Shown: positions 11,022 to 20,858 of the stretch, piece by piece
How the letters are laid out: every line of letters starts with the position of its first letter
Numbering within the stretch: position 1 is the stretch's first letter
Source: Triparma columacea
Lineage: Eukaryota > Sar > Bolidophyceae > Parmales > Triparmaceae
DNA length: 33,774 nt
NCBI GenBank assembly: GCA_030267965.1
Contig: BRYA01000257.1
Location: forward strand, 10,524 to 44,297
Reading direction: 5' to 3'
Notes under the pieces: model-generated
What the model was told of the DNA's origin: nothing
The model's input: only the letters and a program-made list of their open reading frames with translations
The model's database searches: none
Made by a program: the position numbers and the translations under genes

Positions 11022-11807
11022 TCAACGCCCGATCTTCCTCCCCTGCATGAGTTCCCCCTTAGCAGCGTCAAAGTATCCCCATCCGCTAGTAACAGTAAGT
11101 AGTGCGCTCAAATAAATTCCCGCCATGGCCGCCTTGAATACCTTCTCTTCAATCTCTCCCCTCCCCGTCGGCTTCACCGCCAGGAGTATCGTGCTTGCCA
11201 CCATGGTGACGGCGGTCTTGGCCTTTCCCGACCAACCGACCTTGACGACGTCGCGTAGGCCCTTCCCTGACATCCACTCGCGTAGTGCTGAGACGCTGAT
11301 CTCCCTTGCGATGATAAGTGAGGTCGGCACGCTGACGATTGTTCCGTAAAGGCCGGAGAGAAGGATGAGGGTCGTGGATACCATGAGCTTGTCGGCTACG
11401 GGGTCCAGGAAGGCACCAAAGGGCGAGGCTATGGACCAGCGGCGGGCGAGGTAACCGTCGAGGTAGTCGGTGTACGAGGCGAGGGCGTAGATGAAGGAGA
11501 CGAGGTGGTGGTTTGTGAAGGGGGCGCAGGAGGGGGGGAGGGGGGTGTGGAAGAGGACTACCACGAGGGGGATGGAGAGGAGACGGAGGTAGGTTAGGAT
11601 GTCAGGAAGGGCCATCCAGGGGAAGCCGGGGAACGTGCGACGGAGGAGACCGGGGGGTCGAGGGATCTCAGTGGCTCCTGGGAGGGGCGAACAGAGGGGG
11701 GAGCGAAGCAAGCCGTGGGTTGGGGTGAGTTGTTGTTGTAGTTGTTGTTGTAGTTGTTGTGGTTGTGTGTGTGTTTCGTGTGTCTTTGGTTTTGTGTGTA
11801 CATGCAT
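11022..11807 (-). CDS. CDP-diacylglycerol-glycerol-3-phosphate 3-phosphatidyltransferase (PGP synthase)
   Basis: Single-exon reading of 261 aa. By family knowledge it condenses CDP-diacylglycerol with glycerol 3-phosphate to phosphatidylglycerophosphate, the precursor of phosphatidylglycerol (plastid) and cardiolipin (mitochondrion). Seen: the CDP-alcohol phosphatidyltransferase signature from D117, read as DGYLAR then G131, D135 and D139; upstream LPDILTYLRLLSIPL; downstream IIAREISVSALREWM and VVKVGWSGKAKTA, which are PgsA-type segments. Four or five hydrophobic helices are visible. The N-terminal about 65 residues are Gln/His/Thr-rich then Leu/Arg/Pro-rich, possibly an organelle presequence. 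Start uncertain: ATG at 11807 is the first in frame, but an upstream exon 12112-11974 joined to 11821 (152-nt intron) would also stay in frame and add a Ser/Arg/Lys/Thr-rich extension. The glutamines come from a GTTGTTGTAG-type repeat at about 11730-11765. Confidence 0.87.
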   Translation of the reverse strand: MHVHTKPKTHETHTQPQQLQQQLQQQLTPTHGLLRSPLCSPLPGATEIPRPPGLLRRTFPGFPWMALPDILTYLRLLSIPLVVVLFHTPLPPSCAPFTNHHLVSFIYALASYTDYLDGYLARRWSIASPFGAFLDPVADKLMVSTTLILLSGLYGTIVSVPTSLIIAREISVSALREWMSGKGLRDVVKVGWSGKAKTAVTMVASTILLAVKPTGRGEIEEKVFKAAMAGIYLSALLTVTSGWGYFDAAKGELMQGRKIGR

Positions 11808-12664
11808 GCGCGCCGTTTTCTCTTCGGCCTCAAGCAGTCATTAGTTTGGTAGTTGAATTGAACATGGTCGGGCTTCCCCCCCTTCCTCCCCAAATTCCTT
11901 AATAGACCTTTTCCCCGATATGTACCCCCTGAGTCTGTGTAAAAGGCCGTCATGTCCCCCCCCTCCTGCTCACCTCCTCTTGGGACCTTGTTTATGGCCT
12001 TGGTTTTGGATGTTGGTGTTGTCGTCGTTTCCTTCTTGTTGTTTTTAGTAGCTTTTAGTGGTGTTTTACTACGACTACGTGACCTTTTTGATGCTGAACG
12101 TGTAGGAGGCATGTTAAAGGTTGATATATGAGATAAGTGTGTTAGTGATAGTGATACTGAGGAAGAATATGGAGAATATGGCAATAATGAGGGGACGGGT
12201 AGGGATTGTGCTGTTTGTTGTGTGAGTATGTGAAAGAGACTTATTAATGTCACTATTGATACGCTTAGCATTGACTGAGAGATATCAACTTTGTGTATAG
12301 CAGTTGATGGTCAGGGGTGGTGTATGATCCCACTCAGTATTCACAAAATGAGGGGGAGAACTGCCTCTTTTTTGGAATGTGTTGTCCGAAAGATGGGCAT
12401 TCAAAACATGATCACATTATTTGATTCAATCTGATTTCACGCTCAAATAATCTCTCGCACACGCTGTTAGGAGGAGGAACGCCGTCGTGGCAAATCGCCT
12501 TGGCAAATCGCCATCATGTTGACAATCGTTCATGATTCAAAAGAAACTTGGAGATGAATTATTCCTGCTCTGCCGCCCCCCCCTCTCTGCCTTTGGACTT
12601 GCCTACTATACTAAAACCCCAAGTTCTCTTCAAAATAACGTACCCACGTCTAACGGCAATAACG
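11808..12664. other. Divergent intergenic region with a possible minus-strand 5' exon
   Basis: There are 857 bp between the PGP synthase start (-) and the methyltransferase-like start (+). On the minus strand an ATG at 12112 opens a basic, Thr/Ser/Lys-rich reading frame with a good donor (G then GTGAGC) at 11973. It may be a first exon of the PGP synthase gene or a separate small gene. From about 12290 to 12660 I find no ORF and only AT-rich sequence. Confidence 0.35.
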
Positions 12665-14028
12665 ATGGCTGCACTTGCTAATACAAAGGCATATGTTCCA
12701 TCCACCGGTGAGCCATTTTAATTACAGGGTGAATCAGAGTCATGAACACCACCCGTCGTCGAGGGAACAATTGCCAAACTTTCTCCCATTTCTCACATTA
12801 AATGCACCAAATACTAACCAATAATCACCAATTACACCAATTACTAACCCAACACCAACCCCAGACGCCTTATTCTCTTGCATAGAGTCCCTGCAATCAT
12901 CATCTCAATCCACCCCAGCTTCCCCTTCCCCTCCACCGAACTTCGGTCGCACTCTCGATTCCGGAACCGGCGTCCACTCAATGAAGTGGCTCGTAAACCT
13001 CGAGGAGTCAGGCTGCTTGACCGGTTGGGACGGTGTTACAGCTGATGAATCAATGAGGAGGACTGTACAGAAGCAGCTCTCCGGTATAAAGGCGGACTCA
13101 AAGGGAGAAATCATAATCGGTAACTGGGCGAGCGACGAAAAAAGCACCGGCGACAGTGTAACAGGTTTTAAGGTCCGTAACGGTTCTTACGGTTACCTGG
13201 TAGCTAACCGAGTCTACGATACGATTCTCTGCGACTACCTAATCGGTGCAGTAGACGGGTTCAGCCCTTACTATCAGGACTTGATTATACCGAGGATTAA
13301 GAGACACTTGAAACCGGGGGGGAGGATATACGTGGTGGGGCTAAACCCGGTCCCGGATAAGGTGGAGGGGAAAGGGAACGTCGTTTGCGAGGTTAGGAAG
13401 GCTAGGGATGCCGCTATTCTTTTGGCAGGTGAGAGTTTAGGGGGAGGGGGTAGGGGGAAGGGGGAGGAGGGATGTCATGCGTAACGTTGACGTGTTGGGG
13501 TTTTGCGATGATTACAAACGAACCAGCTACACTGAGAGGGTTTAGTCGCCCGTTAAAAAATGTGCTGATAAACGTTTACTAGAACTGAATGAGCAAAGAA
13601 AACACGACCAGACCTAACGTTCTTCGAAACGCCATGTTTGCATTCCTGCTAATTCTCTCCCCCCCCCCCCCCCCCCGCGCTCTGCAGGCCACAGATGCTA
13701 CCGTGAGTACCCTGTCGAATGGGTAACCCGTCATTTATCAGCCTCCAACCTGACCGTAACTTCCACCCGTAAGTTCCCAATACTGTACTCCTACGAGTCC
13801 ATTTTCCGTCAGATAAACGTAGGCCGAAGCAAGCTCCAGTACATGGACAGCGGGGTTAGAGATGGGATGAAGGCGCTGTTTGATAAACTTGATGGACAGG
13901 CGAAGGAGGCGACGGAGGAGGGGAGAGTTAAGGTCGGATTCGACTATGTTGTAAGGGCAGAGAGAGGACTGGATGATACGGAGGATTGCGTTGAGGAAGA
14001 GGAGAGTTTGAGGGGGGAACGGAGTTAA
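12665..14028 (+). CDS. SAM-dependent methyltransferase-like protein (class I fold)
   Basis: Three exons: 12665-12707, 12865-13428 and 13688-14028, giving 315 aa; phases 1 and 1 fit. Exon 1 encodes only 14 residues. Methyltransferase-type evidence: LDSGTGVHSMKWL near residue 45 resembles motif I (D-x-G-x-G) of class I SAM enzymes. YDTILCDYLIGAVDGF then LKPGGRIYVVG resembles motifs around the strand-4 Asp and the post-II/III loop (the LKPGG element). The intervening IIIGNWAS fits the strand carrying an acidic or polar residue. The C-terminal exon has SYESIFRQINVGRSKLQYMDSG and an acidic tail. I cannot name the substrate or subfamily. Intron 2 (259 nt) ends in a long C-tract before the acceptor at 13687. 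It is convergent with the BspA-like gene, 102 bp apart. Confidence 0.72.
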
Positions 14029-14130
14029 TGTTGTTGTTTTGAACGTAGTCAATGTTGTGTAATAGATGATTGTACCTTTTAATATAGAAGCAATATAATT
14101 TTGGTCTCAGATAAACAATCGTTAAAGAGT

Positions 14131-16290
14131 TTACAGATATTCTAGAATTTCTCTCCACAAAACTTTCGGGATCTTGTCACGTGTCTCAGTTGCCATTAGC
14201 GGTGCTTCAACTCCGTCTCTCTTCCGCTTCCTAGCCGATCTCCTGGGTGGATCCTCCACGTGATCCCAGGTTCCCTTAAGGCACAGAAGAGCGGTGACGC
14301 GTTCACGTATGCGGTGCCACCTAGAATGGAGGAGGTCCCTGAGGGTCGACATATTTTGATCAGCAGCAGAAGAGATTAGGGCGGTGCAGTTCATGAAGCA
14401 GTTTTGACCGATGTAGACGGCAGGAGATAAACTGAGTCTCATCAGGGCGGAACAATCCCTGAAGGCGGAATAGCCAATCTCCGTCACTGAGTCTGGGATG
14501 GTGATGGCCGTGAGGGAGGAGCATCCTTCGAAGGCGCTATCCTTAATCGTTGTCACTCCGTCTGGGATTGTGATGGTTGCGAGGGAGGAGCATCCGTCGA
14601 AGGCGTCTTTGCCAATAGACGTCACTCCGTCCGGGATGGTGATGGCCGTGAGGGAGGAGCATTGCCTGAAGGCGGCACGGTCAATCCTAGTCACTCCGTC
14701 TGGGATCGTGATGGCTGTGAGGGAGGAGCATTGCCAGAAGGCGTAATCGCCAATCGCCGTCACTCCGTCCGGGATGGTGATGGCTGCGAGGGAGGAGCAT
14801 TGCCTGAAGGCGCCACCGCTTATCGTTGTCACTGAGTCCGGGATTGTGATGGCTGTGAGGGCGGAGCATCTCGCGAAGGCGCCACCGCCAATCTTCGTCA
14901 CCGAGTCCGGGATTGTGATGGCTGCGAGGGAGGAGCATCCTTCGAAGGCGCAATTGCCAATCTTCGTCACAGAGTCTGGGATTGTGATGGCTGCGAGGGA
15001 GGAGCATTCGTAGAAGGCTTCAATGCCAATCGACGTCACTGAGTCCGGGATTGTGAGGGCTGCGAGGGAGAAGCATACCCTGAAGGCGCTATTGCCAATC
15101 GTCGTCACTGTGTCCGGGATTGTGATGGCTGCGAGGGAGGAGCATCCGTTGAAGGCCTCATCGCCAATCGTTGTCACTGAGTCCGGGATGGTGATGGCCG
15201 TGAGGGAGGAGCATCTCCTGAAGGCGCTTTCGCCAATCGTTGTCACTCCGTCCGGGATAGTGATGGCCGTGAGGGAGGAGCATCCGTAGAAGGCGCCATC
15301 GCCAATCTTCGTCACTCCGTCCGGGATTGTGATGGCCGTGAGGGAGGAGCATCCCAAGAAGGCGTCATCGCCAATCGTTGTCACTCCGTCCGGGATTGTG
15401 ATGGCTGCGAGGGATGAGCATTTCAAGAAGGCCTCATCGCCAATCTTCGTCACTCCGTCTGGGATGGTGATGGCCGTGAGGGAGGGGCATTCGCAGAAGG
15501 CGCGGTTGCTAATCGTTGTCACTCCTTCCGGGATGGTGATAGCCGTGAAGGAGCATCCTGCAAAGGCGCCAATGCCAATCTTCGTCACCGAGTCCGGGAT
15601 TGTGATGGCTGCGAGGGAGGAGCATCTGGCGATGGCATACATGCCAATCGCTGTCACTCCGTTCGGGATGGTGATGGCTGCGAGGGAGGAGCATTCGTAG
15701 AAGGCGCGCTCGTCAATCTTCGTTACTCCATCTGGGATGGTGATGGACGTGAGGGAAGAGCAATCAGAGAAGGCGGAATAGCCAATATCAGTCACTGTGT
15801 CCGGGATCGTGATGGATGCGAGGGAGGAGCATCCGTTGAAGGCCTCATCGCCAATCGTTGTCACTGAGTCCGGGATGGTGATGGCCGTGAGGGAGGAGCA
15901 TCTCCTGAAGGCGCTTTCGCCAATCGTTGTCACTCCGTCCGGGATAGTGATGGCCGTGAGGGAGGAGCATCCGTAGAAGGCGCCATCGCCAATCTTCGTC
16001 ACTCCGTCCGGGATGGTGATGGCCGTGAGGGAGGAGCATCTGTTAAAGGCGCGTTCGCCAATTGTTGTGAATCCGTCCGGGATGGTGATGGCTGCGAGTG
16101 AGGAGCATTGGGTGAAGGCGCCTTTACCAATTGTTGTTAATCCGTCCGGGATTGTGATGGCCGTGAGGGAGGAGCATCCGTGGAAGGCGCTTTCGCCAAT
16201 CTTCGTCACTCCCTTTGCAAAAGTCACCTCTGTGAGTTCACGATCATTCAAGAAGCTCTCTATGCCAGAGTATACTGCTGATTTGGGCAT
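14131..16290 (-). CDS. BspA-type leucine-rich-repeat (LRR_5) protein, 26 repeats
   Basis: Single exon, 719 aa. A 27-residue leader (SAVYSGIESF, ELTEVTFAKG) is followed by 26 copies of a 23-residue unit with pattern VT-IG--AF-GCSSLTAITIPD, starting at residue 28. Repeat 10 is one residue short. A cap (LSLSPAVYIG, CFMNCTALI) and a C-terminal tail follow, with LLHSRWHRI, LLCLKGTWDHVED, GVEAPL and the end IPKVLWREILEYL. No signal peptide or membrane segment is seen, so it is probably intracellular. BspA-like LRRs form solenoids used for protein-protein binding; no enzymatic function is expected. The tail end recalls the Leu-Pro...IL--L pattern of F-boxes, but it is too short to call. Repeats 4-6 and 14-16 are near-identical in DNA, a recent internal duplication. 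Closest relatives in the window are the genes at 26274, 28015, 31859 and 33021. Confidence 0.93.
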   Translation of the reverse strand: MPKSAVYSGIESFLNDRELTEVTFAKGVTKIGESAFHGCSSLTAITIPDGLTTIGKGAFTQCSSLAAITIPDGFTTIGERAFNRCSSLTAITIPDGVTKIGDGAFYGCSSLTAITIPDGVTTIGESAFRRCSSLTAITIPDSVTTIGDEAFNGCSSLASITIPDTVTDIGYSAFSDCSSLTSITIPDGVTKIDERAFYECSSLAAITIPNGVTAIGMYAIARCSSLAAITIPDSVTKIGIGAFAGCSFTAITIPEGVTTISNRAFCECPSLTAITIPDGVTKIGDEAFLKCSSLAAITIPDGVTTIGDDAFLGCSSLTAITIPDGVTKIGDGAFYGCSSLTAITIPDGVTTIGESAFRRCSSLTAITIPDSVTTIGDEAFNGCSSLAAITIPDTVTTIGNSAFRVCFSLAALTIPDSVTSIGIEAFYECSSLAAITIPDSVTKIGNCAFEGCSSLAAITIPDSVTKIGGGAFARCSALTAITIPDSVTTISGGAFRQCSSLAAITIPDGVTAIGDYAFWQCSSLTAITIPDGVTRIDRAAFRQCSSLTAITIPDGVTSIGKDAFDGCSSLATITIPDGVTTIKDSAFEGCSSLTAITIPDSVTEIGYSAFRDCSALMRLSLSPAVYIGQNCFMNCTALISSAADQNMSTLRDLLHSRWHRIRERVTALLCLKGTWDHVEDPPRRSARKRKRDGVEAPLMATETRDKIPKVLWREILEYL
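15130..15327 (-). repeat. Internal duplication in BspA-like gene, copy B
   Basis: This 198-nt block is identical by eye to 15817-16014, offset by 687 nt. The offset equals ten 23-codon repeats minus one codon (the short repeat 10). It covers most of LRR repeats 14-16. Confidence 0.9.
15817..16014 (-). repeat. Internal duplication in BspA-like gene, copy A
   Basis: Partner of 15130-15327; it covers most of LRR repeats 4-6. The first flanking differences are GAT/GCT-type single changes at the low-coordinate edge and GGATG versus GGATT at the other. It indicates recent unequal exchange or slippage of a ten-repeat segment. Confidence 0.9.
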
Positions 16291-16742
16291 TTTGCGAAGG
16301 ATTTGGGAAGGATTTGGGAAGGATGATAGTGATAGTACTGACAGCGCTCGAGCTAGGGTATGGTGTGAATGTTTAGATGGAGAGGAGGAGATTGAAATTT
16401 AGGGATTTGGGCGATGTAGTTTTTTGGGGACCAAATTTACTAAAGCCTGTAATGTGTTTAGATATGGTGTAGGTAGTAGTATCGTTGTTGGTATTGGTAA
16501 GAGTTTGTTGATTGTAAAAAGTCGCTAAATCCTAAAATACAGTATTCTTTTACAGTCTAACAGGAATTCTGGATTTCGGAGGGAAGAAGAGATGGAGAGA
16601 GGAGAGAGAGAGAGAAGAGGAGGACTTATTTGATTGAGCCCAAAAAGAGCTTTTTGAATGATCGTAAAAATGCACACCGTATTATCTACCACCTTATTGC
16701 CCCCCCCCCCCTCCCCCCCCAAACCCCCTACCTCCCATCCCT
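16291..16742. other. Upstream region of BspA-like gene and 3' flank of Sel1/GYF gene
   Basis: 452 bp. The part from 16291 to about 16500, read on the minus strand, is clearly homologous to the sequences upstream of the BspA-like genes at 31859 and 33021, including CAATCTCCTCCTCTCCATCT and the AAATTTGGTCCCC element. The rest (about 16520-16742) is GA-rich then C-rich 3' flank of the Sel1/GYF gene, with no coding signal. Confidence 0.6.
16412..16438 (-). promoter_or_regulatory. Conserved upstream element of BspA class B genes (minus copy)
   Basis: On the minus strand this reads AAATTTGGTCCCC, an A-run, then CTACATCG. The same element occurs at 31739-31766 and 32894-32921. It lies 122 bp before the ATG of the 719-aa gene. 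Conservation across three copies is seen directly; a regulatory role is inferred, and it could equally be 5' UTR or simple duplication. Confidence 0.45.
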
Positions 16743-19700
16743 TCACCCGAAGTCCCTCCTCTTAATCGGGCTCATCCCCTTAACCCCCTCCTCAAACACG
16801 CTCCTGTTAAGTTCTCCGTTGTTCCATACCTCCGCCATGTTCTTCCACTCCCCCTTCTTCACGCTCTGAGGTCCCTCTGCTACCTTCAAGCTCATAGGAA
16901 GGTACCCGGCGTTAACCCACGAAGTCATAGTAGAGGTAGGGAACGGACCCTGGATGGTGGAGTTCTTGTCCTCGTAGTACCACTCCCCTGAGGAGGACCC
17001 CGAAGAGCTTGCGCTGGAACTTGAGCCTGAGGCGGACCCAGAAGTCTCTGTGACAGGGCTCTTAACAGGCCTCTTGACGGGGGTTTGGAAGGAAGTCTTT
17101 GTGGACGTCGTCCCCTTAACCTGCTGTTGAGGTTTAGCATTTGGAGTTGGTTCACCCCCAATCTTAATCTCGTCCCAGCTGTCCTCCTCCTTTAGAACCT
17201 TCGGTCTCTCCGTTGCTTTCTTCCTCCCCGCATTGTCGCTCGGCGGGCTCGGCATGTTCCCTCCCATCATCATCCCCTCCTCCCCCGAGCTTGGGGACGT
17301 TACCCTGTGAGGGTTGCCGCTTCCCCTGTGCTGCTGCCTACCCCGAGACGATGACTTGAGCCTCTGTTGTTGAGAAAGGGCGGCCTGCGAACGGGCTCGG
17401 GCCTCTTCCTCCCTAGCCCTCTCCGCCCTCGCCTCTTCCGCCCTCGCCTCTTCCGCCCTGGCCTTCTCCTCCTTAGCCCTTCGGAGCTCCTCTTCCTCCC
17501 TGAGGAGCATCTCCTTTTCCCTAGCGAGCTCCTCCCTCTTCTCTCTAACCCTACGAATTTCCTCCTCGTCCTCGCTCCCCTCGTCGTCAGTACCGACCCA
17601 ACCCGGAGTGTCCATCTCAACCTCATCTCCCCTCTTCTTCTTCACTGTCGGCGGCGAGGAGTAGTAAATACCAGCCAAGAAGTCCCCCCCTGGTATGCTG
17701 GTGTCGAGACCGCTATTGTCTCCCCCCAGGGCTTTGATCATCCCCCCTTCCCCGGGATCTTCCTCCTGAGAAGGGGACGCAGGGCTCCGAACAGCTACGA
17801 CCGTCTCCTCCCTCCCCTCCTTTTCTTCGACGACTTCCGATGTCTTTCTCTGGAAAAGCGGGCTCCTCTTATCGCCCCCTCTCCTTGCAGGCGGAATCGC
17901 GCGCTTCTGCTGCTTCTGCTGCTGCTGCCGCAGCTGCTTCTGACTCTGTTTCTGTTTCTCCTGCATCTGCGCCTCCTCAACCTGTTGCTGCTTCTCCCTC
18001 TGCTTCTCCCTCTGCATCTGCATCCGCTGCCTCTTCTTGAATTGCTCTGCATAAATTTCGCCCGCGGCGAGGGTATGGTTATCTGAGCCCAAATTGAAGG
18101 ACACAGACGCAGTTACTCCTTCTAACTCCTCCGCAGCCTCACGCAAATTCTCATCCTCGCTGTCTTCACCCTCCTCCTCCTCTACGCCACTCCCAACATT
18201 CACGAATCTTCCACCAACCCCAACGCTCCCTAGCGCGCTCTCCTCAAGCTTCAAAATTCTTATCTCCTCCTCTATCCTCTCCATCTCCTTCCCCCCCCGG
18301 ACGCATCCCATCTCCTTCCCCCTCCTATATAAGTCCATGATGAAGACGAGGTCTCCTTTCTTTATCTGACGCCCGCCCTTCAAGTTACCGACGACTCCCC
18401 CCAAGTGGACCCTAACCCCGGCGCAAAGTCTCTTAAACTTGACCTTCTCCTGCTTCCTCGTGTCGTCGTCCCATCCCCCGTTCCTCTCCATGATGGCCTT
18501 GACGCCCTCCCCCCCCCACTCCTCTTTGATGTATCCTTCCACGAGTAACCCGAGATTAACAGCACAGTAGCCGCTCCATGGCACCTCGCCCCTCTCCATA
18601 CCCTTTCCGTAGCACTCCATTGCCTCCCTGACCCGGCGACCTTTGTCGTCTCCAGAGCCGGTCCGAACAACCTTGTCCCCCAAGCCTCCTTCTATCATGA
18701 GCCCAAGGCTGCGATGAGCGAAGTAAATCGGGAAAGGGGTCAGAATGTGGATTACGTCTGCGATCCTGGCATTGGCTTGTCCCTTTGCTGCCGCTCCGCC
18801 CATCATCTAGACTCACCTGTTCATTCCCTCAACGTTTCCCTCCTCCGCCGCTACCTGATAGTACCTCCTCGCCTCCCTCATCCCCCCCTCCGTGCGCTTT
18901 GCGTAGTGGAGGTTCCCTACAGTCACTGCAGCGCCTGCCTTAACATCGGCCTTTCCGATGTCCGCCGCCATGCTCAGAAGCCCTACGGCCGCCTCCTTGT
19001 CCACCGCGACGACCTGCGTGTCCCAGCGCGTGACACCGTTGAGGTAGCAGAGGCCCAGCTCGTAGCAAGCCACGGGCTCGTGGGACGAAGAGGCTAGGCG
19101 GAGGAAGTGGATGGCGCGGGAGTATTCGCTATGGAGAGAGGAGGTGGGACCCGTCCCTAGGGACACGGACAGGTTCGCTGCGTGGAGGAGGAGCCTTCCG
19201 AGCCCACTTTGTCCCTTGACGCTCCCCAGCTTGGCGGCGTTCTCATAGCAGGACCGCGCTTGGGTGAGATCCCGAGCAACGCCTTGACCGGTCTCGTACA
19301 TTTGACCGAGATTTGACCAGCCGGCCGCGGAGCCCCGAGCAGCGGCAGCAGCAAAACACTCGAATGCATCAGTGTGCTTCTGCATAATAGTACCAGACCC
19401 CTCGCCAGCCTGCGACGAGTGGAGCGAGTCGAAAAAGAGGTTGAGACAATGAGAGAATCTTGCGGTGGATTGGAAGATTGCACTGGAGCGTTTCGCCTTG
19501 CCATCTCATCTCATCTCACCTCACTGATCAAGTTCCCAGCCTTGTTCTCGTAGAAGCACATTCCAAGTTCGTTGAAGGCCTCTGCGGATCCCTTATCCGA
19601 GGCAATTCTGAACTTGGTGACGGCGTCCTCATGGCGACCGTGAGACATGTCATGGCGACCGAGGACAACGAGGGACTCGGTGTGACCTTGGCGGGCGGCG

Positions 19701-20611
19701 CTCCTCATCAGCTCTATACCCTCGTCGATGTCAAAGTCTTCCCCCTTCTCCATGAGAAGGCAACCCATCTCGTACTGGGCCTGAGCGTAACCATGCTCGT
19801 TAATGGCCTTGTTGTACCATTTCTTGGCAAGAATCTTGTTGAAGCCGGGGTTGCTCTCCCCGTTTTTCTTCTTGCCCTCCTCATTTAAGATCATTCTAGC
19901 CAGGCAACACATGGCGTAGGGAGACCCATTGACGGCGGCGCTCTCGTAGGCTGCGAAAGCAGCAGCCTTGTTCACTGCGGTTTCACCCAAGCCATAGTAG
20001 CAAGAGTCCCCAGCGAAGCACTGGGCTTGAAGCTGAGGCTCCGTGAGGTTCCTATCAATTCTTGACATGCTCGAGTCAGCTTCCTCCCCCTGAGACTGGG
20101 CCATGGCATTAACTAGGTGCCTCTTCACCTGGGAGGAGGAAGGCCTAACGTTGTAGATTGTGTTTCTCACTGACTTCAGGGACTGATTGCCCATGTCGAC
20201 AGCGCTATCCATGAAGGAACCAATTTTTGAAGACGAGGACTTAACGAGGTAGGCGTATAAATCATTGATGGTGCCAGCGTTCTCATCAACCTTAAGGGCA
20301 AGAATCTTCCTGTCATTTGTCTTTATCTGGACCTCCCTTGCTGCGATAGAAAGAGTGATTGAGGCCGCGGCGAGGAGAGAAACGTCAAGCATCTTTATTT
20401 TGGCCTTCTGTTTGTCAGAAAGGAGCATGAAGGATCGGAGGGTGCTGCTTGAGGAAGCCAATATTGGAGTAGGGAGGAAAGCACGATCAGAGGACATCAT
20501 CAGGATCGGAAAATCGTACATGTAGTGCATCTGCGTCGATACCGAGGAGGGAGAGTAGGAGGACTTCACGCGCAGGGTACCCAACACTGGAGGAGGGAGG
20601 GAGGAAAGCAT
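16743..20611 (-). CDS. Sel1-repeat, coiled-coil and GYF-domain protein
   Basis: Three exons: 20611-19520, 19409-18817 and 18708-16743, giving 1216 aa; phases 0 and 2 fit. The N-terminus (1-100) is Ser-rich with one hydrophobic stretch (LDVSLLAAASITLSIAA, about 75-92), a possible membrane anchor or targeting segment. Residues about 200-640 hold Sel1/TPR-like helical repeats across all exon joins: AAFAAYESAAVNGS, AKKWYNKAINEHGYAQAQYEMG, GWSNLGQMYETGQGVARD, ACYELGLCYLNG. These are adaptor modules. A Gln-rich coil (EKQREKQQQ) and a Glu/Arg/Ala coil (ARAEEARAEE) follow. Near residues 1135-1195 is a GYF domain: EWYYEDKNSTIQGPF, then TMTSWVNAGYL. GYF domains bind proline-rich peptides. It is probably a scaffold; partner unknown. 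That exons 2 and 3 belong to the same gene rests on repeat continuity and splice phases. Confidence 0.82.
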
Positions 20612-20858
20612 TCTTGTCGGGGGATCGAGGGGAGGGGGGGGGGGGGAATGGGAAGGAAAGGGAGGAAATGAGGCGAGGAAAGAAAAGGGAGGGTTTTGTA
20701 AGAAGGCGGGGAGGGGAGGGGGGGGGCGATGGAAGGGTTGTATCGAACTTGGTAGTGGGGGGCAGTGGAGTGGAGTTCAAGCAAGAAATGGAGGGAGTCG
20801 CAAAGACGATTCCTGAACGAGCAAAAACAGGACTTTGAGACCAATTTCGAGAAAGGTG
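20612..20858. other. Divergent intergenic region
   Basis: 247 bp between the Sel1/GYF gene (-) and the proposed start of the unrecognised gene (+). It contains G-runs on the plus strand (20632-20647 and about 20720) and no coding evidence. It is probably a shared promoter or 5' UTR. Confidence 0.35.

Noticed and set aside
1540..11807. A lipid-metabolism gene cluster (PIP5K, sterol oxidase, DGAT2, PGP synthase)
   Set aside because: The genes are on different strands, belong to different pathways and share no upstream motif that I can see; proximity alone is not evidence.
11880..12112. Sec61-beta gene on the minus strand
   Set aside because: The GG...FYTD-like stretch is suggestive, but the required C-terminal membrane helix is absent in any nearby frame.
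14200..16200. CRISPR-like regular periodicity
   Set aside because: The 69-nt period is the codon length of a 23-residue LRR; there are no unique spacers and the frame codes throughout.
14498..16402. Long open frames antisense to the 26-repeat gene (repeated MVMAVREEHP-like peptides), and similar ones opposite 26274-33764
   Set aside because: They arise because the 69-nt LRR unit happens to lack stops on the other strand; the same peptide pattern appears opposite every copy, and the sense frame carries the conserved protein features.
17367..18086. 239-codon plus-strand ORF, Leu/Pro-rich
   Set aside because: It is the antisense shadow of Glu/Arg and Gln coiled-coil repeats in the Sel1/GYF gene.
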